From contig JAKLJP010000055.1 in the NCBI GenBank assembly GCA_023151115.1, positions 1 to 41,860 on the forward strand: DNA of 41,860 bases, given 5' to 3'. The translations under genes were made by a program, and so were the position numbers. Below the pieces are notes generated by a model. It did no database searches. It was not told where the DNA came from and worked only from the letters and a program-made list of their open reading frames with translations. Shown in pieces: positions 31,239 to 40,647 of the stretch (its first letter is position 1; each line of letters opens with the position of its first letter). Source of the DNA: Anaerolineae bacterium (GTDB lineage: Bacteria; Chloroflexota; Anaerolineae; 4572-78; J111).

Positions 31239-32513
31239 ATGCTCAAAGCCGAACTCATCCGGCCCCGGCTGGAAATACGCGAGGGACAAGTCTGGACGAA
31301 ATCCATTCCGGCGGATTATCACTACCTGACCATTGCCAGTGAATTGATGGCGTTGTTCCGCCGGCATGTGGGGCGCAGCCGGGGTGCGCTGGCCGAAGCC
31401 ATGCGCGATTACGAAGGTGACAGCCTGGATTACCCGGTCATTCGCGGGCTGGCCGCCGTACTGGAAGCCCGCTGCACCTTTGGCAGCGAACCGCCGCTCA
31501 ACCCGGTTGAACTGCGAGCTGTCCTTTTTCAACGGGGGCCAACCACTTTCAAGTCCGACCTGTTCAGCCAGACCACCCGCGCCCAGGTCCTGGCCGAAAC
31601 CGCCGCTGCCTATCATCTAACGATCGAACAGCTCGAAACCGCCCTCTTCGCCGACCTGACCGAAGAGCAAATTCTGCTTGACCCCGGCGAAGCTATCGCC
31701 CCCGGCGATTTAATTGCCCGCTACAATTTAGAACTGGCGCGGGGCTTGCTCTACTGGGCGCGAGAAATGCGAATTATGGTGGGGGATGGCTACAAGGACA
31801 TCTTTAAGTATATCAAGCTGTTTAAGCTGATGTACTCCATCCGGCCCCTGGTAGAACACGCGAAGCGTGTTAGTTTGTCCCCTGGACAAGCTGACAGCTT
31901 GTCCTACAAGAGTTACCACATCACTCTCTACGGCCCGATTTCCCCATTTGTTAAATCCACCATTCGCTACGGCTTGCAGTTTGCCAAGTTCATGCCCGCT
32001 CTACTCCTGTGCCAGAACTGGCAGATGGAGGCCGACATCCAACTGCCGGGCGTCGCCAGCCGCCAGCCGCACCGCTACACCTTAAACGACCAGACCGACC
32101 TGCGGACTCACTTTAAAGCCTCCGGCTTGTTCGACAGCCGGCTTGAAGCCGACTTCGCCGCCGAGTTTGAGGAAAAATACGGCGGCGCAGAGCGGAAATG
32201 GGAACTCGCCCGCGAGGATGAACTGATTCTGGTGGATGATACGGTCATGATCCCCGACTTTTCCTTCACCCACCGTAAGAATGGCCGGCGGGCGCTGCTG
32301 GAAATCGTCGGCTTCTGGCAGCCCGATTACCTGCGCCGCAAGCTGGCCAAGGTGCGGCAGGCCCAGCGATCCGATCTGATTCTGCTGGTTTATGAAAGCG
32401 CCAACGTGGCCGAGGGGACCTTTGAGGCGGTGTCGGCCGGTGAGGTGTTAACCTTCAGCCGCAAGCCGGTGCTGAAGGAGGTTCTGGCTGCCGTAGAACG
32501 CTGCGCGGTGTAG
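31239..32513 (+). CDS. Bax1-like (DUF790) nuclease
   Basis: A 424-residue protein of the DUF790 group, whose archaeal member Bax1 is a nuclease partner of the XPB helicase. N-terminal part: 'MLKAELIRPRLEIREGQVW', as expected of the family. The C-terminal nuclease domain has a PD-(D/E)xK-like core: 'VDDTVMIPDFSF' (Asp) and 'RRALLEIVGFW' (Glu), then 'YLRRKLAKVRQ'. Residues ~205-225 are coded by a palindromic insert (31855-31904) that seems to extend a loop before 'SYHITLYGPISPF'. AAGGAGG lies 5 nt before the ATG. The usual XPB gene is not in this window. Probable role: DNA repair nuclease acting with XPB elsewhere (inference). Confidence 0.82.
   Translation: MLKAELIRPRLEIREGQVWTKSIPADYHYLTIASELMALFRRHVGRSRGALAEAMRDYEGDSLDYPVIRGLAAVLEARCTFGSEPPLNPVELRAVLFQRGPTTFKSDLFSQTTRAQVLAETAAAYHLTIEQLETALFADLTEEQILLDPGEAIAPGDLIARYNLELARGLLYWAREMRIMVGDGYKDIFKYIKLFKLMYSIRPLVEHAKRVSLSPGQADSLSYKSYHITLYGPISPFVKSTIRYGLQFAKFMPALLLCQNWQMEADIQLPGVASRQPHRYTLNDQTDLRTHFKASGLFDSRLEADFAAEFEEKYGGAERKWELAREDELILVDDTVMIPDFSFTHRKNGRRALLEIVGFWQPDYLRRKLAKVRQAQRSDLILLVYESANVAEGTFEAVSAGEVLTFSRKPVLKEVLAAVERCAV
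31855..31904. repeat. In-frame palindromic insert inside the Bax1-like gene
   Basis: Two adjoining hairpins: AACACGC-gaa-GCGTGTT (31855-31871) and GGACAAGCT-gac-AGCTTGTCC (31884-31904). An additional TTGTCC just before allows alternative pairing. The insert keeps the frame and codes for a stretch that reads unlike the surrounding protein. Confidence 0.65.
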
Positions 32514-32521
32514 CCCCGGCA

Positions 32522-32577
32522 TGTCATTGCGAGGCCGTAGGCCGAAGCAATCCCCACCCCGATAAGGAGATTGCTCC
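32522..32577. repeat. GTCATTGCGAGG family, partial copy 3
   Basis: ATGTCATTGCGAGGCCGTAG, then GAAGCAATCCCCACCCC. The right arm is missing or diverged. It lies between the convergent Bax1-like and argH genes. Confidence 0.6.
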
Positions 32578-32784
32578 CCTTCTTCTGTCTCGACCACCGG
32601 CACGGGCCGCCCCAAGACCGTCACCGAGTATGCCTCACCCGCCGTCCGTTTGCGCGGCTCCCGTTCCTCTTTTTTGCCCCCTTTTAGACTCCTCGAAAAA
32701 TACCTAACTTGCGCCCTTTGGATTGGGCGTCGAGAGAGCCATTTTAGCATCATCATCCACCCTTTCTGGTCATTCACAGTAAAG

Positions 32785-32824
32785 GATGAAGGATGAAATT
32801 TTTCCGCATTCATCCATCATCCTT
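32785..32824. repeat. Periodic palindrome (word GGATGAA)
   Basis: AAGGATGAAGGATGAAATTTTT faces GCATTCATCCATCATCCTT. It covers the last codons of argH and lies at the convergent junction, so it may help to end transcription. Confidence 0.65.
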
Positions 32825-34190
32825 CTGCCTTCTCTTTCAGCGCCTCCCACTGCTCTCGCACCACAGTTTCCCCCGTTCCCCCGGGGCTGGTGCGGCGGTC
32901 GGCGGCGCGGTTGAAGGTGAGCCAAGCATGAACGTCACGCTCAAAGAGGGGGCTGAACTGCTGATAGGCGGCCAGGGGGAAGGAGAAAAGGGGCTGGTCC
33001 AGCTCAATGGCTTTGCGGACGATTTCGCCAACCAGGTGGTGAGCCTGGCGGAAGGGCAGGCCTTTGCTGACCAAGTAATCGGCCAGTTCGGTGGCCAGCA
33101 TGGCGCTGTCCATCGAATCGTAAATGCGGGAAGCATCTACGGTCAAGGTGCTGACCACCCCGGCGGCGATGGGCAGGGACATCAGTAGCGTGTCTATCGT
33201 GTCGAAAAGCGGCTCTTTGTCTTCCTGCATATCTTTGTCGTAGGTGGAAGGCAGGCCCTTGAGCGTGGTCAGCAGGCCGGTCAGGTGGCCGACCACCCGC
33301 CCGGTTTTGCCCCGGATCAGCTCCAGCGAGTCGGCGTTTTTCTTTTGCGGCATCAGGCTGGAGCCGGTCGAATAGGCGTCGGCAATGGTCACAAAGCCAA
33401 ATTCGCGGCTGCTGTAGATGATTAAATCCTCGGCCAGACGGCTGAGGTGCATCTGGGTGATGGCCGCCCAACTGAGAAATTCCACCAGGTAATCGCGGTC
33501 GCCGACGGCATCCATGCTGTTGGCCGAAATGGCGGCAAAACCCAACGCCTCGGCCAGAAAGGAACGGTCAATGCCCAGGGGATTGCCCGCTAAAGCGCCA
33601 CTGCCCAGCGGCATGACATCCACCCGTTTAGTTAAGTCATCCAGCCGCTCCTTGTCGCGTTGGAGCATCCAGCCGTAGCTGAGCAGCCAATGAGAAAAAC
33701 GGACCGGCTGGGCCTGCTGCAAGTGAGTGTAGCCGGGCATGATGACGTTGAAATACTCATCGGCTTTGGCCAGGATAGCCTGCTGCAAATTGACCACCTC
33801 GGCCCGCAGTTGCGCTATCTGCCGCTTGAGCCAGAGGCGGGTATCGGTGGCGGCCTGGTCGTTGCGAGAGCGGCCGGTGTGCAGCTTACCGGCCACCTCG
33901 CCGACCAACTCACCCAGGCGGCGCTCGACGGCGGTGTGGATGTCCTCGTCGCTGGCTTTGAGTTCAAAGCGGTTCTGGGCAAACTCGGCCCGGATTTCGT
34001 CCAGGCCATCCTGCAAAATGTCGGCTTCTTCTTCGGTGATGACCCCGGCGCGGGCCAGCGCCCTGGCATAAGCCATACTCCCGTCCAAATCGGCTTCCCA
34101 CAGCCGCATGTCAAAATAGATACTGTCGTTGAATTGGTGCATCAACGGGGTCATACCTTCGCTAAAGCGCCCACCCCAGAGTTGAGTCAT
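32817..34190 (-). CDS. argH: Argininosuccinate lyase
   Basis: A 457-residue cytoplasmic enzyme that splits argininosuccinate into arginine and fumarate, the last step of arginine synthesis. It carries the fumarase/aspartase-superfamily signature 'GSSLMPQKKNAD' (flexible loop with the catalytic Ser) and the N-terminal 'LWGGRFSEG'. The block 'KLHTGRSRNDQAATDTRLW' and the catalytic 'YTHLQQAQPVRFSHW' are also present. Length and ends are standard. AGGAG lies upstream of the ATG at 34188-34190. It follows argG by 89 nt on the same strand; the spacer holds a palindrome. Confidence 0.97.
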   Translation of the reverse strand: MTQLWGGRFSEGMTPLMHQFNDSIYFDMRLWEADLDGSMAYARALARAGVITEEEADILQDGLDEIRAEFAQNRFELKASDEDIHTAVERRLGELVGEVAGKLHTGRSRNDQAATDTRLWLKRQIAQLRAEVVNLQQAILAKADEYFNVIMPGYTHLQQAQPVRFSHWLLSYGWMLQRDKERLDDLTKRVDVMPLGSGALAGNPLGIDRSFLAEALGFAAISANSMDAVGDRDYLVEFLSWAAITQMHLSRLAEDLIIYSSREFGFVTIADAYSTGSSLMPQKKNADSLELIRGKTGRVVGHLTGLLTTLKGLPSTYDKDMQEDKEPLFDTIDTLLMSLPIAAGVVSTLTVDASRIYDSMDSAMLATELADYLVSKGLPFRQAHHLVGEIVRKAIELDQPLFSFPLAAYQQFSPLFERDVHAWLTFNRAADRRTSPGGTGETVVREQWEALKEKAEG

Positions 34191-34202
34191 TGAAAGTTGC
34201 TC

Positions 34203-34270
34203 CTGAATTAATGAGCAGGGGAGCGGGGGGGATAAATTCTCCCCTGCCCCTCTGCTCCCCTGCTCCCCTA
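34203..34270. repeat. Periodic palindrome (word GAGCAGGGGAGC)
   Basis: GAGCAGGGGAGCGGGGG on one side and CCCCTGCCCCTCTGCTCCCC on the other, with an AT-rich centre. It fills the argG-argH spacer. Confidence 0.75.
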
Positions 34271-34279
34271 ACTGTCTAC

Positions 34280-35608
34280 CTAATCACGTTTGAACTTACT
34301 GTAATCCGGCTCTTCGTGCCGCCCGCGGCGGACGCCTTCGATGTCGAGCATAGCTTGCACTTTCATAGGCAGGCCAAAGAGCTTGATAAAGCCCTCGGCG
34401 TCCTGCTGATTGTACACATCCTCTTCGCCAAAGGTGGCGTAATCTTCGCGGTAAAGGCTGTAGGGGGATTTGCGCCCGACCAGCATAATGTGGCCTTTGT
34501 ATAATTTCAGCCGGACCGTGCCGGTCATGTGGCGCTGCGTAACGGCCACAAAGGCATCCAGCGCCTCGCGCAGGGGGGTGTACCACTGGCCGTCGTAAAC
34601 CAGCTCGGCGTATTTGTGGGCAATCAACTCTTTGTAATGTAGTGTTTGCTTGTCCAGACAAAGCTGTTCCAGTGCCTGGTGCGCTTCGACCAAAATCGAG
34701 CCGCCGGGCGTCTCGTATACGCCGTGGCTCTTCATGCCGACCAGCCGGTTTTCGACTAAATCCACCCGGCCCACGCCGTGCCGCCCGCCGATTTCATTGA
34801 GGCTGGTCAGGAGGCCGATGGGTCCTTTAGCCTGGCCGTTGAGCCGCTTGGGGATGCCTTCTTGAAAATCAATTTCGACATACTCCGGCTTATCGGGCGC
34901 ATCCTGGGGGTCTACCGTCATCTGGTACATGGCCCGCTCCGGTTCGATCCAGGGGTCTTCCAGAATGCCGCCTTCGTGGCTGAGATGCCAGATGTTGCGG
35001 TCGCGGCTGTAGATGGATTTGACCGTAGCCGAGACCGGCACGTTAAATTCGGCGGCGTAGTCGAGGGCGTCTTCGCGGGAGCGGATGTCCCATTCGCGCC
35101 ATGGAGCGATCACCCGCAGGCGCGGGTTGAGAGCCTGGTAGGTTAGCTCAAAACGCACCTGGTCGTTGCCTTTGCCGGTGGCCCCGTGCGCAACGGCGTC
35201 GGCCCCTTCCAGCTCGGCAATTTCGACCTGCCGCCGGGCAATTAAAGGGCGGGCAAAGCTGGTACCAAGCAGATATTTGCGCTCGTAAATTGCCCCGGCC
35301 CGGATCGTCGGGAAGATGTACTGAGTAATAAATTCCTCGCGTAAATCTTCGATGTAACATTTGCTGGCCCCGGAGGCCATGGCTTTGGCTTCGAGGCCGT
35401 CCAATTCCTCTTCTTGTCCCAGGTTGGCGCACATGCAAATTACCTCGCAGCCGTAATTGTTACGCAGCCAGGGCACAATCACACTGGTATCCAGGCCGCC
35501 GGAGTAGGCCAGCACCACTTTTTTCACCTTAGGCCGGTCAGCTTTGGCAGCAGGCGCATCGAGGTCGAGGGTGTGCTCTTTTTTCTTTTTATCTTTATCT
35601 TTGGCCAT
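34280..35608 (-). CDS. argG: Argininosuccinate synthase
   Basis: A 442-residue ATP-dependent ligase joining citrulline and aspartate. The N-type ATP-pyrophosphatase P-loop 'AYSGGLDTS' and the '[14 protein letters not shown]' signature are present, as is '[11 protein letters not shown]'. The family start would normally lie just before the P-loop strand; here ~28 extra residues, very Lys-rich ('[12 protein letters not shown]'), precede it. No later Met lies before the P-loop, and GGAG stands before the ATG at 35606-35608, so the extension looks real. It may be a disordered tail. Operon with argH downstream, and probably with the small membrane gene upstream. Confidence 0.97.
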   Translation of the reverse strand: MAKDKDKKKKEHTLDLDAPAAKADRPKVKKVVLAYSGGLDTSVIVPWLRNNYGCEVICMCANLGQEEELDGLEAKAMASGASKCYIEDLREEFITQYIFPTIRAGAIYERKYLLGTSFARPLIARRQVEIAELEGADAVAHGATGKGNDQVRFELTYQALNPRLRVIAPWREWDIRSREDALDYAAEFNVPVSATVKSIYSRDRNIWHLSHEGGILEDPWIEPERAMYQMTVDPQDAPDKPEYVEIDFQEGIPKRLNGQAKGPIGLLTSLNEIGGRHGVGRVDLVENRLVGMKSHGVYETPGGSILVEAHQALEQLCLDKQTLHYKELIAHKYAELVYDGQWYTPLREALDAFVAVTQRHMTGTVRLKLYKGHIMLVGRKSPYSLYREDYATFGEEDVYNQQDAEGFIKLFGLPMKVQAMLDIEGVRRGRHEEPDYSKFKRD

Positions 35609-35649
35609 GGTCTTCTCCAGGTAAGTTGATAGATTTTAAATAAGGGTGA

Positions 35650-35717
35650 AACGAGGTAACAAAGTAGCAGGGTAGCAAGGTCGCAAAACTGCTACCCTGC
35701 TACTTTGCTACCTGTTA
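35650..35717. repeat. Periodic palindrome (word GGTAGCAA), third copy
   Basis: GGTAACAAAGTAGCAGGGTAG pairs with CTACCCTGCTACTTTGCTACC around a short centre. It lies between the small membrane gene and argG, and belongs to the same word family as 8383-8460. Confidence 0.75.
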
Positions 35718-35930
35718 CGTTCTGCGCCGAAAATCATCCAACCGGCGGATGAGAGAGGCGGCCAGGCTGGTCAGGCTGATAAGTTCGGTGGCGGTGATGG
35801 GTTTGATTTCTTCATCATCGGCCACATGGGCCGGGGCTGTGACCAACAAATAGGCGGCGCCGGCCCCCAAAATCGCGCCGATGAGCGCGCCCAAGGCTAA
35901 GACCTGTTTCTTTTTTGCATCCAATTTCAT
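35715..35930 (-). CDS. Small single-pass membrane protein
   Basis: A 71-residue protein: a Lys-rich start, one membrane helix at ~10-32 ('LALGALIGAILGAGAAYLLV'), then a polar acidic and finally Arg-rich tail ('RRLDDFRRRT'). The Gly/Ala pattern recalls YtxH-like proteins, but the match is weak. GAGGTG lies upstream of the ATG. It is 106 nt before argG on the same strand and may share its transcript. Function unknown. Confidence 0.6.
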   Translation of the reverse strand: MKLDAKKKQVLALGALIGAILGAGAAYLLVTAPAHVADDEEIKPITATELISLTSLAASLIRRLDDFRRRT

Positions 35931-36203
35931 AGCTGCACCTCTTCTATTTTAAGTTTGGGCTAACGAGCGGATTATAGTATACAATGAGCAAATTGTGAAG
36001 TGCTGCCCAAACAGCTTTCCGGTAAAAAATAGCGGATTTTCGGAGAAGCTATAAAATATCTGCCACCAGCTTCCAAAACTATTTTAACCCCAACGGGTAC
36101 AAAAAAGGATGCATTTTCCGCAGAGATGGTTCAGACGGGTCAAGTTTGGTTATAATAGACATTATATCGATTTAATTGGGGAGCGTTTTTTACCCATCGT
36201 GTA

Positions 36204-36259
36204 GAGCAGGATTTCCAGAATTAAAGGATTTTGATCCTATCATTCAGATAATCCTGCTC
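36204..36259. repeat. Inverted repeat (GAGCAGGATT/AATCCTGCTC)
   Basis: Ten-bp outer arms enclose AGGATTTTGATCCT, itself self-complementary. Two TATAAT-like boxes flank it (36151-36156 and near 36287). It lies in the divergent 688-nt gap 35931-36618, which shows no convincing gene. Confidence 0.55.
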
Positions 36260-36302
36260 TTTCCGGGTGACATAAGTCTAATCGGTATAATGTCTAATAA
36301 TC

Positions 36303-36392
36303 ATGTCATTACGAGAGGTGCGGCCTCGAAGCCGCGCAGCACCCCTCTCTGGGGTAGGGGACTGCTTCGCCTGCGGCTCGCAGTGACGTGAC
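36303..36392. repeat. GTCATTGCGAG-like inverted repeat, diverged copy 4
   Basis: ATGTCATTACGAGAGGTGCG at the left and CTGCGGCTCGCAGTGACGTG at the right, with a GC-rich middle. It is the only copy found between divergent genes. Confidence 0.55.
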
Positions 36393-36550
36393 AGCCACCT
36401 CCGAAGGAGTCGGACAGTTCCAATAGGACGACACTGACAATAAAAATTCTTTCGATGGCCGGCGGTACCTGGGTATTATATCAGCCGTCGGCGGTCGTAT
36501 TTTCAGAGGAGTGTTCACGAACCTGACGGCACACCACCAATAATGAAAAT

Positions 36551-36597
36551 GGAGTGCAAGGCTTGCCTTGCTGACAGCAAACCAAGGTTTGCGCTCC
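36551..36597. repeat. Inverted repeat before the permease gene
   Basis: GGAGTGCAAGG at the left and TTTGCGCTCC at the right, with internal CTTGCCTTG and CCAAGG words. It is 22 nt before the permease start and may form a leader hairpin; the GGAGTG/GCTCC ends recall the coding-region element at 11230-11316. Confidence 0.45.
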
Positions 36598-36618
36598 TAT
36601 TTACGAAGGAGACCGACA

Positions 36619-38568
36619 ATGACATCGCCGGCTGGCAACTCTAATCAATCTCAAAACAGCTTTCGGCGCTGGCTGCTGCAAGGCCAGGAAACCAAACTCG
36701 AAGGACCTTACGAGAAAGAGGGTAGCCATCATACCCATTCCTGGTGGCAGGTGATGTGTCTGACCGGGGTGGATTACTTCTCGACGCTGGGCTACCAGCC
36801 CGGCATTGCGGCCCTGGCCGCCGGATCGCTTTCACCGATTGCTACGCTGGTACTGGTTCTGCTGACCCTCTTTGGGGCGTTGCCCATTTATCGCCGGGTG
36901 GCTGCCGAAAGTCCGCACGGCGAAGGCTCGATTGCCATGCTGGAGCGACTACTCTCGTGGTGGCAGGGCAAGCTGTTTGTGCTGGTGCTGCTGGGCTTTG
37001 TCGCCACCGATTTTATCATTACCATTACTCTCTCGGCGGCGGACGCTACGGCCCACATTATCGAAAATCCCTTCAGCCCACCCGCCTTACATGACCAGGC
37101 GGTGCTTATTACCCTGATTCTGATCGGTCTGCTGGCCGCTGTTTTTCTCAAGGGCTTCAAAGAGGCGGTGGGTGTGGCGGTGGTACTGGTTGCTATTTAT
37201 TTGCTCCTAAATGTGGTAGTGGTCACTGTGGGCTTGTATGAAGTGATCACCCATCCTAGGGCCATCACCGATTGGCAGAGCGCGCTGTTTCGCAGCCACG
37301 GCAGCCCTTTGGCGATGGTTGGCATTGCTTTGCTGCTGTTTCCCAAGCTGGCCCTGGGCCTGTCGGGGTTTGAAACAGGAGTGGCAGTGATGCCGCTGGT
37401 GCAAGGCGATACTGCCGATACGCAAGCGCAGCCGGTGGGCCGGATTCGCAATACTCGCAAGCTACTTACCGCCGCCGCGCTGATTATGAGCGTCTTTTTA
37501 GTAACCAGCAGTTTTACCACCACTGTGCTTATCCCCCCGGCGGAATTTCTGGACGGCGGCGAGGCCAATGGCCGCGCTCTGGCTTACCTGGCCCATACTT
37601 ATTTAGGGGATGTGTTTGGAACCATTTATGATGTCAGTACCTTGCTGATCTTGTGGTTTGCGGGCGCTTCGGCTATGGCCGGACTGCTCAACATTGTGCC
37701 GCGCTATCTGCCGCGCTACGGCATGGCCCCGGATTGGGCGCGGGCCATCCGGCCCCTGGTCCTGGTTTTTACAGCCATTGCCTTTGCCGTCACCATCATC
37801 TTTGAGGCCGATGTGGATGCGCAGGGCGGGGCGTATGCCACCGGGGTGCTGGTCTTGATGAGTTCGGCAGCAGTCGCGGTGACGCTTTCGGTCTGGCGGC
37901 AAGGCGAAAAAAGAGTGATCCTGATATTCAGCCTGATTACCCTGGTTTTTATCTACACCACCGTCGTCAATATTATCGAACGGCCCGAAGGTATTCAGAT
38001 TGCCGGCTTTTTTATCGGGACCATTATCATCACCTCGTTCTTCTCCCGCATCTGGCGCTCCACCGAACTGCGCCTGGAACGAGTTGAACTTGACCCGACC
38101 GCTCAACGCTTTATCGCCGAAGCGGCCGAGCAGGGTGAAATCCGGCTGGTGGCTAATCAGTTGGACAGTGGTGATGCCCGTGAATATTTTTTGAAGGAAA
38201 AAGAGATGCGCGAGGATACACACCTGCCGCCGGGCAAGCCGATCTTGTTCCTGGAAGTTACCGTGTGCGATCCATCGGAATTTACTGATGTTCTGGAAGT
38301 GAAAGGGGTTGAAATTGAAGGCTATCGGGTGCTGCGGGCCGAGTTTGCGGCCATCCCCAACGCGATTGCGGCCTTTCTGCTCTATCTGCGCCAGCAGACA
38401 GGCCGCCTGCCGCACATTTACTTTGCCTGGACCGAGGGCAACCCGTTACGCTATTTGCTGCGTTTTGTCTTATTTGGCGAAGGCGATATTGCCCCTGTGA
38501 CCCGCGAAATTCTACGCCAGGCCGAGCCTGACCCAGAACGGCGGCCCGGCGTTCATGTGGGGGGATGA
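36619..38568 (+). CDS. APC-superfamily permease with long cytoplasmic C-terminus
   Basis: A 649-residue membrane transporter. Residues ~60-490 hold about 12 hydrophobic segments, with the group-specific stretch '[20 protein letters not shown]' at the first helix and '[18 protein letters not shown]' later. The last ~160 residues are soluble. Similar proteins are usually annotated as amino-acid permeases; a KUP/KimA-like potassium uptake role is an alternative, and the sequence alone does not decide. ATG 36619 is chosen because GAAGGAGA lies just before it; the upstream extension from 36568 would read through an inverted repeat. Its end overlaps the convergent receiver gene by 16 nt. Confidence 0.78.
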   Translation: MTSPAGNSNQSQNSFRRWLLQGQETKLEGPYEKEGSHHTHSWWQVMCLTGVDYFSTLGYQPGIAALAAGSLSPIATLVLVLLTLFGALPIYRRVAAESPHGEGSIAMLERLLSWWQGKLFVLVLLGFVATDFIITITLSAADATAHIIENPFSPPALHDQAVLITLILIGLLAAVFLKGFKEAVGVAVVLVAIYLLLNVVVVTVGLYEVITHPRAITDWQSALFRSHGSPLAMVGIALLLFPKLALGLSGFETGVAVMPLVQGDTADTQAQPVGRIRNTRKLLTAAALIMSVFLVTSSFTTTVLIPPAEFLDGGEANGRALAYLAHTYLGDVFGTIYDVSTLLILWFAGASAMAGLLNIVPRYLPRYGMAPDWARAIRPLVLVFTAIAFAVTIIFEADVDAQGGAYATGVLVLMSSAAVAVTLSVWRQGEKRVILIFSLITLVFIYTTVVNIIERPEGIQIAGFFIGTIIITSFFSRIWRSTELRLERVELDPTAQRFIAEAAEQGEIRLVANQLDSGDAREYFLKEKEMREDTHLPPGKPILFLEVTVCDPSEFTDVLEVKGVEIEGYRVLRAEFAAIPNAIAAFLLYLRQQTGRLPHIYFAWTEGNPLRYLLRFVLFGEGDIAPVTREILRQAEPDPERRPGVHVGG

Positions 38569-38936
38569 TGTGAATTGGGCGGTAAATAACGAGAAATTAT
38601 GATAGGTAGAAACTTTATCAACTGGGTTTTCTCGACAAACAGAGTCGCCCCGGCATCATAAGCAGGGGCTACGGCTTCGACCACATCAGAAACAACCACA
38701 ATCGGGATTTTGACTCCTTTTGAGCGCAACGCATGAATGAGTTTAGGACCGGTCAGCGAGGGTGTTTCGAAGTCGGTTATGATCAAGTCCGCCGCCATTT
38801 CCTCAAACACCTGGAGAGCATGCTGGTCATTTTTTGTGCCGGAAATAAGGGTGGCCGGTGGGCAAAGTGCTTCCGTAAACTTTACAAACAGATTCCGCAG
38901 CATCGGTTCTTCTTCGACAATAATAACGTGTGGCAT
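38553..38936 (-). CDS. Single-domain response regulator
   Basis: A 127-residue receiver domain with an acidic start 'IIVEEEP', phosphoacceptor Asp in '[13 protein letters not shown]', the Ser/Thr strand 'IPIVVVSD' and the Lys in 'LFVEKTQL'. No output domain. AGGGA lies upstream of the ATG at 38934-38936. The 3' ends of this gene and of the permease overlap by 16 nt, which may permit mutual antisense effects. The kinase partner is not adjacent. Confidence 0.78.
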   Translation of the reverse strand: MPHVIIVEEEPMLRNLFVKFTEALCPPATLISGTKNDQHALQVFEEMAADLIITDFETPSLTGPKLIHALRSKGVKIPIVVVSDVVEAVAPAYDAGATLFVEKTQLIKFLPIIISRYLPPNSHHPPT

Positions 38937-38975
38937 AGAGCTTCCCTCTTTGTCTTGCTTGACTTAACGATATGG

Positions 38976-39122
38976 CTAGTCCAGTTCAACATCCGGCTGG
39001 CTTTGTTCAGCCCAATCCCCTTTAATCAGCCGGAGCAAATCTTGAACATTTCTGATTTTGATGTGATCCGAGCGATACAGTGGCGTTTCTGAGATGATAA
39101 AAACGCGGATGAGATTACTCAC
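38976..39122 (-). pseudogene. Short receiver-like fragment (48 aa)
   Basis: Minus-strand frame from GTG 39122 to a TAG at 38976-38978. It begins 'SNLIRVFIISETPLYR', close in pattern to the start of the pseudo-receiver at 26713, then 'QDLLRLIKGDWAE' and a stop. It is too short for a receiver domain and is probably a truncated relic upstream of the 38553-38936 gene. The remaining part of the gap 39123-39405 holds only the leader hairpin of the next gene. Confidence 0.35.
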
Positions 39123-39345
39123 TTAAAGCTCTATTCTGATGTTTTTGAACAAGACATCCAAGAAAGTATAATCCAATTTGGGCAGTTTACTGTAGCGACA
39201 GCCAATCAGTTGGCGTCAAGCAATCTCATCACTTTGTTTTGCAGAAGCAAGTCCGAAACCAGCTTTTCCAAATCCGAAATGCTTGCCACATTGCCTCTAA
39301 TCTGCTATAGTTGATGCCCCACAAATTTTTTTCTCTACAACTCCA

Positions 39346-39378
39346 GACCCTAAAGGTCTTAAAGACCTTTAGGGTCTT
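39346..39378. repeat. CCTAAAGGTCT hairpin in a gene leader, copy 2
   Basis: GACCCTAAAGGTCTT and AAGACCTTTAGGGTC pair perfectly with almost no loop. It ends 27 nt before the ATG of the amidohydrolase gene. It matches the element at 20782-20816. Confidence 0.75.
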
Positions 39379-39405
39379 TATAACCAACCTTGGGAGGTAT
39401 AAACC

Positions 39406-40647
39406 ATGACTCTTCAACCCAAACGAACCGTTAGTGAATTAAAAGAGCTGCGCGCTTTAACCGGCGACGAAAATGGCGCGCAGCGGGTCTGCTGGACCGA
39501 TACCTGGGCCACAGCGCGGGCCTGGATGCGCGACAAGCTGGCCGAACTGCCGGTCGAAGTAACCATAGACGAGGCCGGCAACCAGTGGGCCACCCTGCGC
39601 GGCAAATCCGACAAAGCCATGCTCATCGGCGGGCATATTGACTCGGTCCCCAACGGTGGCTGGCTGGATGGCTGTTTGAATGTGCTGGCCGGACTGGAAG
39701 TGTTACGCCGCATCACCGCTGAAGGCACGCCGCCGGTTACGGTGCGGCTGGTCGATTGGGCCGACGAAGAGGGGGCGCGCTTTGGGCGCAGCCTGGTTGG
39801 CTCCAGCGCCGCCTCCGGCACATTGAACCCGGATGATTTACGCCAACTGGTTGACCGCGACGGCATCAAGCTGCCCGACGCCCTGGCCCGGCATGGGGTT
39901 GATCTTGACCGGGCCAGAGAAGCGGGTAAACAACTGGCCAACGCCGCCGCCTATCTGGAACTGCACATCGAGCAGGGGCCGGTGCTGGAAAGTCTCAATT
40001 TGCCTTTGGGCGTAGTGCTGGGCACGTTTGGGGTGGAGCGTCACCGCATCACTTGGCGGGGGCAGGCGGCCCATGCCGGTTCAACCCCCATGGACAAACG
40101 CCGCGACGCCCTGGCCGGGGCGGCCAAACTGGCCCTGGAAATCCGGCCCATCGCTCAACGCATTGGCGACGGCGCGGTTTGCACCTGCGGTGGGGTGGTT
40201 TGCAAGCCGGGGATTGTGACCTCTGTCGTCGAGACGGCGGAGCAGTTGCTGGACCAGCGCCATCTGGATGCAGCCAAGTTAGCTTTGATGCTGGATGAGG
40301 CTAAGGCAGCCAGCCGGCGCTTTGCCGAAGAGGAAAATATTTCGGTGGAGTGGGAACGGCTGTGGCAAATCGAGCCGATTCTGTTCCATCCGCAACTTAT
40401 CGAATTTGCCGACGAGGCCATCCGTGAAACCTGCGGCGTATCCCACCGGCTGCCCAGTGGCCCGCTGCACGACGCCGCCGAAGTGGCTCGCGCCGGAGTG
40501 CCGACGATCATGCTCTTTGTGCAAAGCCTGCGCGGCCTGTCGCACACCAAAGTTGAAGACACTAAAGAAGAGCACCTGGAACTCTCGGTCCAGGCTCTCG
40601 ACCGGCTGGCGAGCAAGACGATGGCCTGGGTTGCTAATAGTGAATGA
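39406..40647 (+). CDS. M20-family N-carbamoyl-amino-acid hydrolase/allantoate amidohydrolase-like enzyme
   Basis: A 413-residue Zn-dependent amidohydrolase. Metal-site motifs are 'GGHIDSVPNGGWLDG' (His and Asp), the 'DEEGARFG' Glu pair, and 'ELHIEQGP'. The dimerisation-domain strand 'HAGSTPMDKRRDAL' and the C-terminal 'GPLHDAAEVA' and 'LSHTKVEDT' blocks complete the family set. It cleaves the amide of N-carbamoyl amino acids or ureides; the exact substrate is not fixed by sequence alone. In the fourth block most relatives read SGAGHDA, here SGPLHDA. GGGAGG lies ~8 nt before the ATG. Followed by a palindrome and an EamA-type gene. Confidence 0.87.
   Translation: MTLQPKRTVSELKELRALTGDENGAQRVCWTDTWATARAWMRDKLAELPVEVTIDEAGNQWATLRGKSDKAMLIGGHIDSVPNGGWLDGCLNVLAGLEVLRRITAEGTPPVTVRLVDWADEEGARFGRSLVGSSAASGTLNPDDLRQLVDRDGIKLPDALARHGVDLDRAREAGKQLANAAAYLELHIEQGPVLESLNLPLGVVLGTFGVERHRITWRGQAAHAGSTPMDKRRDALAGAAKLALEIRPIAQRIGDGAVCTCGGVVCKPGIVTSVVETAEQLLDQRHLDAAKLALMLDEAKAASRRFAEEENISVEWERLWQIEPILFHPQLIEFADEAIRETCGVSHRLPSGPLHDAAEVARAGVPTIMLFVQSLRGLSHTKVEDTKEEHLELSVQALDRLASKTMAWVANSE

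Noticed and set aside
32448..32813. 121-codon minus-strand frame beyond argH with an 'YSVTVLGRPVPVVE' stretch
   Set aside because: It runs through a dispersed repeat and into the antisense of the Bax1-like gene, and no family is recognisable; at most a relic.
36176..36391. 71-codon plus-strand frame before the permease, and a short frame 36424-36543
   Set aside because: Both are built largely of inverted-repeat DNA, lack ribosome sites and match nothing that I know.
38733..39092. Plus-strand frame antisense to the single-domain response regulator
   Set aside because: Fully overlaps a well-supported receiver gene on the other strand and has no domain.
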